The notes beneath the pieces were generated by a model. It made no database searches. It saw only the letters and a program-made list of their open reading frames with translations, and was not told the origin of the DNA. From the NCBI GenBank assembly GCA_028876395.1, contig JAGWRX010000156.1, positions 1 through 37,766 of the forward strand: a DNA stretch of 37,766 nucleotides, in the 5' to 3' direction. Shown here piece by piece: positions 15,379 through 23,898 of the stretch. Numbering within the stretch: position 1 is the first letter of the stretch; the number at the start of each line of letters is the position of its first letter. Origin of the DNA: Acidobacteriota bacterium. Lineage in GTDB: Bacteria; Acidobacteriota; Terriglobia; Terriglobales; Acidobacteriaceae. The position numbers were made by a program, and so were the translations under genes.

Positions 15379-16843
15379 GCCCGCGATGCGGAGCGCGGCG
15401 TGGCGCATTTCGTTATGGGCCACGCTTGCTTTCGCATGCGGCACCATGCTGGTCTTTGTCTTTCTGCATCGCTTCGTGGCCAAGGATATTCAGCGGCGCA
15501 GTGATGCGTGGCTCTCGGGAGAAGTGGAAATGTTGGGCGAAGTGGCGGAGCAGTCGCCCAGAAACGCGCTCTATGACCGCATCGTGGGGGAAGTGGCAGA
15601 CCTGGCGGAAAAGGAGATTCCCAACCGGCTTCTGTCTGAAACCAGATCAAACGACTCGGTGTTTTTCTTGCAGACCAGCGGCAACGGCACGCCTACCCTA
15701 TGGGTTGGAGCTGGCGCCGTCGCACCTTTCTCGCAGGCGATCCAGAGGGCCGGTGTCCCCGAGAATCGCCCCGCAGACATCCGCGTCGAGGGCTTTGACG
15801 TGCCCTTTCGCGTGGCCTCGATGCGACTGCCGGATGGAAGCCTGATTTACCTGGGCCTCTCGGAGCGCGACGAGCTGCGCGTTCTGAGGCAGTTGCGCTT
15901 CCGTTTCATTCTGCTTTGGCCTCTGCTGGTTCTTCTGGGGTTTGCAATCGTCTTCTATACTACCCGGCGCATGCTCCGTCGCGTGCAGAGGATTACCGAG
16001 GCCGCTGCGCGCATCGGGCACACCGATCTTACCGCCAGGGTGCCGTCCAGCAGGCGCAACGATGAAGTGGGTCAGCTGGGGCGCACGCTGAATCGCATGC
16101 TCGACCGCATTGAGAACTCGATGCACCAGTTGCACACCATCACCGATTCGCTGGCGCACGACCTGCGCAGCCCGCTGACGGCAATTCGCGGCAAGCTGGA
16201 GATGTCGCTCTCCGCCCCCACGCACGGCGAGCAGGCTGAAGCGGTGGTCTCAGCCATTGAGGAACTGGACCGCCTGACGGAATTCCTCAACACCTCACTC
16301 GACGTGGCCGAGGGCAAGGCCGACGCACTGCGGCTGTCGCGAAGCGAGATCCAACTGTGCGATCTGCTCAGGGCCATGATGGACCTCTATGAGCCTTCGA
16401 TGTCTGAAAAGGAATTGCAGATCAGCCTGCGCTGCAGCGAGCCGGTAAAGATCCATGCGGACGCGGCCCTGATTCATCGCATGATCGCAAACCTCTTTGA
16501 CAACGAACTCAAACATCTACCCCCTCACTGCACGGTGACTTTGCTGCTTGAGTCCAGGAAAGGCGCGGCATGGCTCACACTTGAGGATGATGGCCCGGGC
16601 TTTGAGCCCGAGGTCGTCCCGCATCTTTTCGAGCGCCGTGTCAAAGGGAAACAGTCAAGGGGACACGGCCTGGGACTTGCATTCGTCGATGCGGTTGTAC
16701 GCGCCCACGGCGGAACCGTATCCGCATCCGAGCGGGAGGGCGGCGGCGCGCGTATTACGCTCTCGCTTCCGCTGAGTTCGGCACGCCAGGACGCAAACGC
16801 ACCAGAGACGGCCTTGGTGCAAAGCAGACAAGGTACCCAATAG
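15359..16843 (+). CDS. Membrane sensor histidine kinase partner of the OmpR-type regulator
   Basis: 494 residues from the ATG at 15359, with a GTG three codons earlier as an alternative. Transmembrane helices lie at ~16-38 and ~182-201 around a ~140-residue periplasmic sensor with no recognised motif. HAMP follows (~202-254), then HisKA with His267 in DSLAHDLRSPL, the N box NLFDNELKH (~378-386), the G1 box DDGPGF and the G2 box GHGLGL. These are the features of an active kinase. It overlaps the regulator by 20 bp. The architecture resembles CusS/QseC-type kinases, but the ligand is unknown; the periplasmic domain has no Cys and few clustered His, which speaks against simple copper binding. 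Confidence 0.95.
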   Translation: MSSKTAKPAMRSAAWRISLWATLAFACGTMLVFVFLHRFVAKDIQRRSDAWLSGEVEMLGEVAEQSPRNALYDRIVGEVADLAEKEIPNRLLSETRSNDSVFFLQTSGNGTPTLWVGAGAVAPFSQAIQRAGVPENRPADIRVEGFDVPFRVASMRLPDGSLIYLGLSERDELRVLRQLRFRFILLWPLLVLLGFAIVFYTTRRMLRRVQRITEAAARIGHTDLTARVPSSRRNDEVGQLGRTLNRMLDRIENSMHQLHTITDSLAHDLRSPLTAIRGKLEMSLSAPTHGEQAEAVVSAIEELDRLTEFLNTSLDVAEGKADALRLSRSEIQLCDLLRAMMDLYEPSMSEKELQISLRCSEPVKIHADAALIHRMIANLFDNELKHLPPHCTVTLLLESRKGAAWLTLEDDGPGFEPEVVPHLFERRVKGKQSRGHGLGLAFVDAVVRAHGGTVSASEREGGGARITLSLPLSSARQDANAPETALVQSRQGTQ

Positions 16844-16991
16844 AGCAAGGCAACAGCATCTCCCGGCAGTCGAAAGCAGCATCCAATCAATGCAACCATC
16901 GCGATCCTGCTGCCCGTCTCAGCAGCCGCCACTCATTCTTGTTCTAAATCGCAAGCGACCGTATAACTGAGGAATCGAAGGAGCAAAAAGG

Positions 16992-17789
16992 ATGCCCAGA
17001 AATCTCAGGATCAAGTACTACGTGGAGCCTGATGCCGCGGCGCTGGCCCGGCGGGCGGCGCAGTATTTCGTCGAGATGGCCGGGGAATCCGTGGCCGCCC
17101 GCGGACAGGCGCGCATCGCCATCAGCGGAGGCTCCACGCCCAGGGCGGCCTTTGCGCTGCTCGCCGACCCCGGCCAGCCCTGGCGCTCGCACATGCCGTG
17201 GGACAAGCTAGAACTCTTTTGGGTGGATGAGCGCTGCGTTCCCCCTGACCACCCCGACAGCAACTTCCGCATGACCCGCGAGGCCATGCTGGATCACGTG
17301 CCGCTTCGGCCTGAGCAGATTCACCGCATGGAGGGCGAACTGGCCCCCGAAGCCGCCGCCGCACGCTATGAGTCGGAACTGCGCAACAGCTTTCGCCTGG
17401 AGGGCGCCGAGAGCCCGCGCTTCGACCTGATCGCCCTGGGCATGGGCGACGACGGCCACACCGCTTCGCTCTTTCCCCACACCGAGGCCCTGCATGAAAT
17501 GGGACGGCTGGTCACGGCCAACCACGTGCCGCAGAAGGACACCTGGCGCATCACGCTGACCTGGCCGGTCATCAACCACGCACGGTCCGTGTTCTTCCTC
17601 ATCGGCGGGGCGGAAAAGGCGGCGGTGCTGCACGATGTCTTCACCGGGCCGCGCGACCCGGAGCGCCTTCCCAGTCAACTCATATGGCCCTCAGGCGGTA
17701 TACTCACTCTGATTCTGGATAAGGCCGCTGCTGCACTTCTACCCGCAACGAATGGGGAAGGCTGCGGGGTTTTGGAGAGGCAACGATGA
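16992..17789 (+). CDS. pgl: 6-phosphogluconolactonase
   Basis: 265 residues, DevB/SOL family. It hydrolyses 6-phosphogluconolactone to 6-phosphogluconate, the second step of the oxidative pentose phosphate pathway, in the cytoplasm. Family motifs are AISGGSTPRAAF (~43-54), FWVDERCVPPDHPDSN, and GMGDDGHTASLFP. The ATG is preceded by GAAGGAGCAAAAAGG, a good ribosome site. The stop overlaps the glucokinase start as ATGA, so the two are translationally coupled. The last ~15 residues are extra to the catalytic fold and overlap the glk ribosome-site region. Confidence 0.96.
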   Translation: MPRNLRIKYYVEPDAAALARRAAQYFVEMAGESVAARGQARIAISGGSTPRAAFALLADPGQPWRSHMPWDKLELFWVDERCVPPDHPDSNFRMTREAMLDHVPLRPEQIHRMEGELAPEAAAARYESELRNSFRLEGAESPRFDLIALGMGDDGHTASLFPHTEALHEMGRLVTANHVPQKDTWRITLTWPVINHARSVFFLIGGAEKAAVLHDVFTGPRDPERLPSQLIWPSGGILTLILDKAAAALLPATNGEGCGVLERQR

Positions 17790-18805
17790 TTTTGGCGGGC
17801 GATGTAGGCGGCACCAAGGTCCACCTGGCGCTGTACAACTTTACCAACGGAAAACTTGAGATTTCCCGCGACGAGCGGTTCCCGGCCAAGGAATACAGTG
17901 GCCTTGAAGAGATCGTGAAGCTGTTTCTGGGCAAGGACAAGGCGACAGCCGCCTGCTTCGGCGTGCCCGGCCCCGTCCGCGACGGCCGCCTGCGCCTCAC
18001 CAACCTGCCCTGGACCCTCGACAGCCGCGAGCTATCCTCCGGCCTCGACATCCAGCATGTCTTCCTCATCAATGACCTTGAGGCCAACGGCTACGGCATC
18101 GCCGAGCTCTCCGCCGACCAGATTTACACCCTCAGCGAAGGCGACCCCAGCCAGATGGGCAACCGCGCCCTCATCGCAGCTGGCACCGGCCTCGGTGAGG
18201 CCTTCCTCGCCTGGAACGGCCGCATTCATCAGCCCTTCCCTTCCGAGGGTGGCCACGCCGACTTTGCGCCGCGCAACGAGGACGAGATTGACATGCTGCG
18301 CTTCCTCAAGCAGAAGTACAACGGCCGCATCAGTTACGAACGCGTCGTCAGCGGCATGGGCCTCACCAACATCTACGAATTCCTCCGCGAAGTCCGCGGC
18401 ATCGACGAGCCCAACTGGCTGGCCGCGCGCATCTCCGCCGAAGACCCCAATGCCGTGATTACCGAAGTGGCGCTGGCAGCCAAGAGCGAAATCTGCGAGA
18501 AGGCGCTCGACATGTTCGTCTCCATCTATGGCGCCGAGGCCGGCAACCTGGCGCTGAAAATCCTCTCCGTCGGCGGCCTCTACGTCGGCGGCGGCATCGC
18601 CCCGCGCATCCTGGAAAAGCTGAAAGATGGCATCTTCATGAAGTCGTTCACGGACAAGGGCCGCCTGAGCCAGTTGCTCGTCAACACGCCCGTCCGCATC
18701 ATCCTCGAAAGCCGCGCCGCGCTCATGGGCGCCGCCGCCTACGCCGAGGCGCGCGCCGCAGAACTCAGCGGCATCTCACCCCGCGCCGCATCCATCAAGT
18801 TCTAA
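17786..18805 (+). CDS. glk: Glucokinase (Glk family, non-ROK)
   Basis: 339 residues. Phosphorylates glucose to glucose-6-phosphate with ATP. The phosphate-binding loop is GDVGGTK at the N terminus (5-11), LINDLEANGYG carries the catalytic Asp97, GTGLGEAFL is the central glycine motif, and EGGHADFAPRN (154-164) carries the sugar-binding Glu and His. VGGGIAPRI lies near the C terminus. It belongs to the Glk group, since the ROK zinc-binding cysteine motif is absent. Coupled to pgl, it feeds glucose into the oxidative pentose phosphate pathway, although no glucose-6-phosphate dehydrogenase gene lies in the window. A hairpin terminator follows 25 bp later. Confidence 0.96.
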   Translation: MILAGDVGGTKVHLALYNFTNGKLEISRDERFPAKEYSGLEEIVKLFLGKDKATAACFGVPGPVRDGRLRLTNLPWTLDSRELSSGLDIQHVFLINDLEANGYGIAELSADQIYTLSEGDPSQMGNRALIAAGTGLGEAFLAWNGRIHQPFPSEGGHADFAPRNEDEIDMLRFLKQKYNGRISYERVVSGMGLTNIYEFLREVRGIDEPNWLAARISAEDPNAVITEVALAAKSEICEKALDMFVSIYGAEAGNLALKILSVGGLYVGGGIAPRILEKLKDGIFMKSFTDKGRLSQLLVNTPVRIILESRAALMGAAAYAEARAAELSGISPRAASIKF

Positions 18806-18830
18806 CAGCCTTCGTGCGGTAGAAATACAA

Positions 18831-18856
18831 AAGGCCAGCCCACCCAGGCTGGCCTT
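18831..18856. terminator. Hairpin terminator between convergent glk and acr3
   Basis: AAGGCCAGCC (18831-18840) and GGCTGGCCTT (18847-18856) form a perfect 10-bp stem with a 6-nt loop. On the plus strand a CTTACTT tract follows; on the minus strand a TTGTATTT tract follows. It therefore can serve both converging transcripts. Confidence 0.8.
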
Positions 18857-18870
18857 CTTACTTGAGTACA

Positions 18871-19968
18871 TCAATCTCCCGCAGCCGGAACCGCCGCGAA
18901 CCATCGCCGCTGCAGCCACAGCGCCACCTGCACCAGCAGAATCAGCGCAGGCACCTCCACAAGCGGGCCAATCACCGCAGCAAAAGCCGCACCGGAGTTA
19001 AGCCCGAATACAGCAACTGCCACCGCAATGGCTAACTCGAAATTATTGCTGGCGGCGGTGAAGGAGAGCGTGGCCGACTTCGAGTAATCCGCGCCCACCT
19101 TGCGCCCCATCCAGAAGCTCACAAAAAACATGGCGACGAAATAGATGAGCAGCGGCACGGCAATGCGCAGCACGTCCAGCGGCAACTGCACAATCAGGTT
19201 GCCCTTCAGGCTGAACATCACCACAATCGTGAACAGCAGCGCAACCAGCGTCAGCGGGCTGATCGTGGGCACAAATCTCTTCTGATACCACGCGCGCCCC
19301 TTCGCCCGCACCAGCACAAAGCGCGTCAGCATTCCGGCCAGGAACGGGATGCCGAGATAAATAAAAACACTCTCCGCAATCTGGCTCATGCGGATATCCA
19401 CCACCACGCTGTGCAGACCGACGAGCGGCGGCAGCACGGCCAGAAAGAACCACGCATAGACGCTGTAAAACAGCACCTGGAAGACGCTGTTGAACGCCAC
19501 CAGCCCTGCGGCATAGTCCGTATCGCCCTTCGCCAGTTCGTTCCACACAATCACCATGGCGATGCAGCGCGCGAGGCCGATAAGAATCAGCCCGGTTCTG
19601 TACTCCGGATAGTTGCGCAGAAAGATAACGGCAAGCGCAAACATCAGCAGTGGCCCAATCACCCAGTTCTGCACCAGCGAGAGGCCGAGGACGTTGCGAT
19701 TACGAAAGACTTCCCCCATCCGCTCATACTGCACCTTGGCCAGCGGCGGATACATCATGAGAATGAGCCCGACTGCGATAGGAATGTTGGTCGTGCCTGC
19801 CTGGAAGCGCTGGATGAACGCAGGCACAGCCGGCACAAACCGCCCCAGGGCAACGCCGGCCGCCATGGCCAGAAAGATCCAAAGCGTGAGATAGCGGTCA
19901 ATAAACGAAAGCCGGGCAGCGCGTCCCGCCGCGGGCACCGGACAGCAGATCTCAGCTTCAGGTTGCAT
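18871..19968 (-). CDS. acr3: Arsenite efflux transporter, ACR3 family
   Basis: 365 residues with about ten membrane helices. Exports arsenite across the inner membrane. [20 protein letters not shown] contains Cys135, the conserved helix-4 cysteine needed for transport in characterised Acr3 proteins. [17 protein letters not shown] and the C-terminal [20 protein letters not shown] are further family marks. The N terminus has an extra CC pair (residues 8-9). AGAGG precedes the ATG. It is the last gene of arsM-arsC-acr3, 24 bp after arsC. Confidence 0.95.
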   Translation of the reverse strand: MQPEAEICCPVPAAGRAARLSFIDRYLTLWIFLAMAAGVALGRFVPAVPAFIQRFQAGTTNIPIAVGLILMMYPPLAKVQYERMGEVFRNRNVLGLSLVQNWVIGPLLMFALAVIFLRNYPEYRTGLILIGLARCIAMVIVWNELAKGDTDYAAGLVAFNSVFQVLFYSVYAWFFLAVLPPLVGLHSVVVDIRMSQIAESVFIYLGIPFLAGMLTRFVLVRAKGRAWYQKRFVPTISPLTLVALLFTIVVMFSLKGNLIVQLPLDVLRIAVPLLIYFVAMFFVSFWMGRKVGADYSKSATLSFTAASNNFELAIAVAVAVFGLNSGAAFAAVIGPLVEVPALILLVQVALWLQRRWFAAVPAAGD

Positions 19969-19992
19969 TCTGCCTCTCGTGTTGTGAAGTTC

Positions 19993-20499
19993 TTACAGCG
20001 GTTCCTGTCCGATGGCTCGAATCCGTTGTTGGATTGCCATTCTGTCCAGCGTATCGAGCGGAAGGCTGAGAAAAAGCTGCACGCGCGTGCGTATCTGCTG
20101 CAGCGTGCGCGCAAAGGCCGCGCGCTTTTCCTCGTCGCTGCCCTCCACGGCTGCCGGATCAGGAAAGCCCCAGTGCGCCGTGACGGGATGGCCCGGCCAA
20201 ACGGGGCACACCTCGCCCGCCGCGTTATCGCACACTGTCACCACGAAGTCCATCTGCGGTGCGCCCGGCGCGGCAAACTCGTCCCAGCTCTTGCTGCGCA
20301 GTTGCTCGGTCGCGTAACCCAGCGCGCACACCTGTTCGATGGCGAATGGATTTACGCGCCCGCTCGGGTGGCTGCCCGCGCTGTACGCCTTGAAGCGCCC
20401 TGCGCCGAGCGTGTTGAACAGCGCCTCGCCCATAATGCTGCGCGCCGAGTTGCCGGTGCACAGCACAAGGATCCTGTAGGGGCTCTGCGTTGTGGCCAC
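19993..20499 (-). CDS. arsC: Arsenate reductase, thioredoxin-coupled (low-molecular-weight phosphatase type)
   Basis: 168 residues from a GTG with GGAG 9 nt upstream, just beyond the arsM stop; in-frame ATG (20529) and GTG (20544) codons further upstream are alternatives that would overlap arsM. The P-loop is LCTGNSARS with nucleophile Cys14 and Arg20. The relay cysteines are Cys90 and Cys98 in VTVCDNAAGEVCPVW, the arrangement of the S. aureus pI258 type, so arsenate is reduced to arsenite with electrons from thioredoxin. WGFPDPAAVEG holds the general acid Asp. Its product is the substrate of the flanking Acr3 and ArsM. Confidence 0.95.
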   Translation of the reverse strand: MATTQSPYRILVLCTGNSARSIMGEALFNTLGAGRFKAYSAGSHPSGRVNPFAIEQVCALGYATEQLRSKSWDEFAAPGAPQMDFVVTVCDNAAGEVCPVWPGHPVTAHWGFPDPAAVEGSDEEKRAAFARTLQQIRTRVQLFLSLPLDTLDRMAIQQRIRAIGQEPL

Positions 20500-20513
20500 T
20501 TCGTTCTGCTCCG

Positions 20514-21350
20514 TCAACTGCAGTTGCATTTCGACCCGCAGCACGGCGCGCCGGGTTTGGTCGCACGCACGAATGCGCTCATCAGCTTGCCTTCGGCCAG
20601 CGGAGCGATGGCGTCCACATCCACTCCGGCATCCTGAAGAAAGGTCCGCGCATCTTCCACGTTGTACACGCGTGTCGGCTCCACGGAAATGCCAGTGAAG
20701 CCCGCCCGTTCGAGCTTGTCCATGTACTCAGTCTCTTCAAGCGCACCCGCGATACAACCCACCCACAGTTCCATGCTGCGGCGCACTTCCACGGGCACGT
20801 CTCCGCGCGCCACCACATCCGACACCGCAAAGCGGCCGCCGGGCCTGAGCACTCTGAACGCCTCGCGCAGCACACGGTCCTTGTCCGCAGAAAGATTGAT
20901 GACGCAGTTTGAAATCACCACGTCCACAGATCCATCGGCGAGTGGGATGTCTTCGATTTCGCCCTTGAGGAATTCGACATTCTCTGCGCCTGCCTGGCGC
21001 TGATTCTCGCGGGCCAGGGCGAGCATGTCATCCGTCATGTCGAGGCCATAGGCCTTGCCGGCCGGCCCAACGCGCCTGGCCGATAGCAGAACATCGATGC
21101 CGCCGCCCGACCCGAGGTCCAGTACCGTCTCACCCGGCTTCAGTTCGATCAACGCCGTGGGATTACCGCAACCGAGCGATGCCAGCACGGCGCTGGCCGG
21201 CAGGCCGCTCTTCTCCGCCTCGTCATAGAGATTTGTGGTGATTGGGTCGCAGCAACTGAACGCCGGATTGCAGCACGCGGCGGCACTGCTCTCTTTCACA
21301 TGCCGCGCAGCCGCCCCGTATTTTTCCTGAACCACGGCTCTTGTATCCAC
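20514..21350 (-). CDS. arsM: Arsenite S-adenosylmethionine methyltransferase
   Basis: 278 residues. Methylates trivalent arsenic with SAM. The SAM-binding motif is [20 protein letters not shown]. The three arsenic-binding cysteines expected for ArsM are present: Cys61 in [10 protein letters not shown], Cys149 in [10 protein letters not shown] and Cys199 in [10 protein letters not shown]. Extra cysteines occur near the N terminus ([10 protein letters not shown]) and at the end (CCGSKCNCS). The GTG start chosen has GAGG 8 nt upstream; another GTG three codons earlier is possible. It is the first gene of the ars operon and begins about 20 nt from the predicted transcription start. Confidence 0.96.
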   Translation of the reverse strand: MDTRAVVQEKYGAAARHVKESSAAACCNPAFSCCDPITTNLYDEAEKSGLPASAVLASLGCGNPTALIELKPGETVLDLGSGGGIDVLLSARRVGPAGKAYGLDMTDDMLALARENQRQAGAENVEFLKGEIEDIPLADGSVDVVISNCVINLSADKDRVLREAFRVLRPGGRFAVSDVVARGDVPVEVRRSMELWVGCIAGALEETEYMDKLERAGFTGISVEPTRVYNVEDARTFLQDAGVDVDAIAPLAEGKLMSAFVRATKPGAPCCGSKCNCS

Positions 21351-21375
21351 CGAGAGCACCTCACATTCGCTTAAG

Positions 21376-21406
21376 CAAATATATTTTGCGCTTATATATT
21401 TGTCAA
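21376..21406 (-). promoter_or_regulatory. arsM promoter overlapped by an ArsR-type operator palindrome
   Basis: On the minus strand TTGACA (21406-21401) and TATATT (21383-21378) are separated by exactly 17 bp, a near-consensus housekeeping promoter. The inverted repeat CAAATATAT (21376-21384) and ATATATTTG (21394-21402), with a 9-nt spacer, spans the region from -35 to -10. ArsR-family repressors bind AT-rich palindromes of this kind, so binding would block polymerase. A TATACAAT box (21411-21418) for divergent arsR lies just outside. Confidence 0.8.
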
Positions 21407-21424
21407 TCCGTATACAATATCACC

Positions 21425-21847
21425 ATGGGGCGAAGCTTGAAGTCAGCCGATCTTGCCACGTTGTTCTCGGCGCTGGCCGACACGACCCGGCTGCGCCTGC
21501 TGAACCTGATGGCCGGCCGCGAGGTCTGCGTCTGCTACTTTGTCGATGTTCTGCGCCAGAGCCAGCCGAAAATCTCGCGCCACCTGGCCTATCTGCGCAA
21601 GGCCGGCATCGTGGCCGCGCGGCGCGAGGGCAAATGGATGCACTACCGCATCTGCATGCCCGCCGAGAGCGGAGCGGCCTCCCTTCTCACCGCCGTGCTG
21701 GCTTCGCTGCGCAATGACAGGCAGATGCAGGCCGACCTGGCCCGGCTGCATCGCGCTTGCTGCGCGCCGCAGCGGCTGGTGGTGCCCGAAGGTGCTCCGC
21801 CCCCGGTCCTGCTTTCCTCACTGCGCGAATCCCCATCACATCCTTAG
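21425..21847 (+). CDS. arsR: Arsenic-responsive ArsR-family repressor
   Basis: 140 residues from the ATG at 21425; the longer in-frame reading would cross the operator. The winged helix includes LFSALADTTRLRLLNLM and QSQPKISRHLAYLRKAG. The inducer motif ELCVC appears as EVCVC (Cys35, Cys37), which binds trivalent arsenic in classical ArsR. There is no Shine-Dalgarno and the TATACAAT box ends 6 nt before the ATG, so the message may be leaderless. It is divergent from arsM and shares its operator region, which implies autoregulation. Confidence 0.95.
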   Translation: MGRSLKSADLATLFSALADTTRLRLLNLMAGREVCVCYFVDVLRQSQPKISRHLAYLRKAGIVAARREGKWMHYRICMPAESGAASLLTAVLASLRNDRQMQADLARLHRACCAPQRLVVPEGAPPPVLLSSLRESPSHP

Positions 21848-21931
21848 CCTGCGCCGCACAATTCAGATACGCTAAAGCAAGGCGCATGGCTCTGAAGGAA
21901 GAGTGCGCTGCTCACTGAAGGACGAGACTGC

Positions 21932-22204
21932 ATGAAGCGCTGGCTGCAGAGGTTGGTTCTGATTTTGGTAGCGTGTTTCGTTGCCGTCTACCTCGGCGAC
22001 TGGGCCGTCTTCCGTCTGCGCGGCTCGCCGGTGTCAAAGATTACCGTGAACCGCTATCTGACTGTTCCGCTGAAAGGCAACAAGCAGGAGTTCGACTATC
22101 TCGGCTCCGTGGAGGTTCCCTGCGCCCTCTCGCTGTTTCCTCACGGCGCGTTGAGCCCCTGCTGGCAGGTGCGCCGCGATGCGAACCAGAGCATCAAGTT
22201 GTAG
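21932..22204 (+). CDS. Small membrane-anchored protein of unknown function
   Basis: 90 residues. An N-terminal hydrophobic segment (residues ~6-26) with flanking Lys/Arg should anchor or export it. The remainder is a short, probably periplasmic domain with KITVNRYLTVPLKGNKQEFDY (split YLTVPL core) and two cysteines. GAAGGA stands 9 nt before the ATG. I recognise no named family. It is downstream of arsR on the same strand with an 84-bp gap, but a role in arsenic handling is not indicated. Confidence 0.7.
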   Translation: MKRWLQRLVLILVACFVAVYLGDWAVFRLRGSPVSKITVNRYLTVPLKGNKQEFDYLGSVEVPCALSLFPHGALSPCWQVRRDANQSIKL

Positions 22205-22327
22205 CTCCTTCTCCCGGTCTGATGCGCTCCATGTTGCTGGCTCACACAATGGAGTGACGCCGCTCACTTTCCGTGCGCTTCAAGGTTGGCTACTATCGAA
22301 AAATCTTTCGCGCCGGAGGTAGGAGAG

Positions 22328-22522
22328 ATGTACAGTCGCACCCAGAATGACAATGGCACCTACAACACGCGCTGCCTGTATTGCTTTATGACGGTGGCCT
22401 CGGCTGTGGAAACTCCAGAGGAACTGGAAGTGGAGGAGGCCGAGCATCTCTGCCCGGAGAAAGCTCTTGCCTACATGCTGGCGCATGACAGAGCCAGCGA
22501 CGAGCACGCCCATCGAAACTGA
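22328..22522 (+). CDS. Small cysteine-containing acidic protein (64 aa)
   Basis: The ATG at 22328 follows GGAGGTAGGAGAG, one of the best ribosome sites in the window; an in-frame TTG 14 codons earlier is less likely. The sequence has TRCLYCFMTVASAV with a CxxC pair and a third Cys in HLCPEKALAYML, an acidic middle (EELEVEEAEH) and a His-rich end. The CxxC-C pattern could bind zinc or be redox-active, but no full zinc-ribbon is evident. Its stop is 3 bp from the end of the convergent TPR gene. Confidence 0.7.
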   Translation: MYSRTQNDNGTYNTRCLYCFMTVASAVETPEELEVEEAEHLCPEKALAYMLAHDRASDEHAHRN

Positions 22523-22525
22523 AGA

Positions 22526-23716
22526 CTATTTGTCGGCGGGGGCAGTCTGCGCCTGCGGAGGATGTGCCGCCCCGTTGGCAATCTTCTTGTAAAGGTCTTC
22601 GTCGGCGGCCTTGTTCAGCTTGCTGGCCTTGTCAAACTCGGCCTTGGCCTCCTCCTTTTTACCCATGGTCCGATAGAGCCTTCCCAGCCTCCAGTGCACA
22701 TTGACGTCATCCGGCGTGAGCTTTGCGGCCACCGCCAGTTCCCGCAGCGCATCTTCGTTGCGCCCGGCCTCGCTGTATACGATTCCCAGATCGAGGTAGG
22801 CCAGCGCCAGTGAAGGATCCAGTTTGACGGCTTTTTCCAACAGCGGCTGGGCTGCCGCCATCTGATTCATCTGCACATCTGAATCCGCAAGATAGAGCAT
22901 AGCCTGCGCGTGGTTCGGATCATTGGCCAGCTCAGCCTGGAATTCCCTGGCCGCCTCAGGGTATTGCTTCTGCGACCACAGCAGGTAGCCCAGGCCAAAA
23001 TGGACATTGGGCTCCTTGGGATTGGCCTTGACGGCGGCGCGAAACATTTTTGTCGAGCCTTCATTGTCCTTCATCTCATCCAGCGCTTCGCCGGCCAGCA
23101 TGTCGGCCTCGGCGGAGTCCGGATTGATGAGAAGAATCTTCTTATAGACGTCGAGCACCTGCCTGGACTGCTTGGACCAGAGATAGCTGTGGGCCAGCGC
23201 CAGCAGCAGCGGCAGGCTGTTCGGGTCGCTGTCTGCTGCCTGCTGCAGATAGGGCGCCGCGGCCGCGTATTCGGCCAGTCCATAGTGGGCCATGCCGATC
23301 AAAAGAGTAAGCTGCTGTGCCATGGGCGAGGCGGGGGGCTCTCGTTTGATCAGCGGCTCGAAGGTCGCAATCGATTCTTTCAGTTCGCCGCCCTTGAACT
23401 GCGCCAGCCCCAGGTTCAGCAGGACGCTGGGGATTTGCGGACCCAGCGTGAGCGCCTTCCGGTAAAGCGGTATAGCTTCCTTGTAGTGCTCCTGGCGCGC
23501 TTCCAGCAGGCCGAGATGCGCATAGGGCTCGGGGTCGGAGGGATTGGCCTTCAGAAATGCCCGCCAGGCCGCCTCGGCCTCGGCGTTCTTGCCCTGCTGC
23601 TCCAGTGTCAGCGCCGTCTCGCGCAGGGGATCAGGGGCCTTTCTGGTTTGTGCATGGCCGCCCGTCACAGCGGCAATCCATACCAGGGCGATTCCCACTC
23701 CTGCAACCCGTCTCAC
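22526..23716 (-). CDS. Secreted TPR-repeat protein
   Basis: 396 residues from the GTG at 23716, which has GAGG 5 nt upstream and places a signal peptide (MRRVAGVGIALVWIAAVTGG) at the N terminus; longer in-frame starts are possible but lack export character. Residues ~25-380 are tandem tetratricopeptide repeats, about ten units, visible as A-x-L-x-P-x-x-A periodicity (PYAHLGLLEARQEHYKEAIP, VLLNLGLAQFKGGELKESI, AYLDLGIVYSEAGRNEDALR, VHWRLGRLYRTMGKKEEAKA). TPR arrays are protein-binding scaffolds. A periplasmic assembly or adaptor role is inferred. It is on the same strand as the TonB receptor upstream but separated from it by a strong terminator. Confidence 0.88.
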   Translation of the reverse strand: MRRVAGVGIALVWIAAVTGGHAQTRKAPDPLRETALTLEQQGKNAEAEAAWRAFLKANPSDPEPYAHLGLLEARQEHYKEAIPLYRKALTLGPQIPSVLLNLGLAQFKGGELKESIATFEPLIKREPPASPMAQQLTLLIGMAHYGLAEYAAAAPYLQQAADSDPNSLPLLLALAHSYLWSKQSRQVLDVYKKILLINPDSAEADMLAGEALDEMKDNEGSTKMFRAAVKANPKEPNVHFGLGYLLWSQKQYPEAAREFQAELANDPNHAQAMLYLADSDVQMNQMAAAQPLLEKAVKLDPSLALAYLDLGIVYSEAGRNEDALRELAVAAKLTPDDVNVHWRLGRLYRTMGKKEEAKAEFDKASKLNKAADEDLYKKIANGAAHPPQAQTAPADK

Positions 23717-23843
23717 AAGATCCTCTTTCCGCACTGAACCAGCAACCCGTGGCATGAAGTGATTCGCATTGCAACGCGGATGCGAGACGCCCCTGCTTTT
23801 CTTATTTTCTCTCCAGACAATCCCGGAGGGCAATTTTCGCGGG

Positions 23844-23883
23844 CAAAGAAAAGGGGCGCGGCGGGGATTGCCCGCCGCGCCCC
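23844..23883 (-). terminator. Rho-independent terminator of the TonB-dependent receptor gene
   Basis: A perfect 13-bp stem, GGGGCGCGGCGGG (23853-23865) with CCCGCCGCGCCCC (23871-23883) and a 5-nt loop. On the minus strand it is followed by TTTTCTTTG (23852-23844). It begins 16 bp after the receptor stop codon. Confidence 0.9.
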
Positions 23884-23898
23884 CGGTTGAGCGTTGGC

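Noticed and set aside
19411..20637. A 408-codon open frame on the plus strand
   Set aside because: It is antisense to acr3, arsC and arsM, whose catalytic cysteines are unmistakable. Its Arg/His/Gln-rich composition is typical of a shadow frame.
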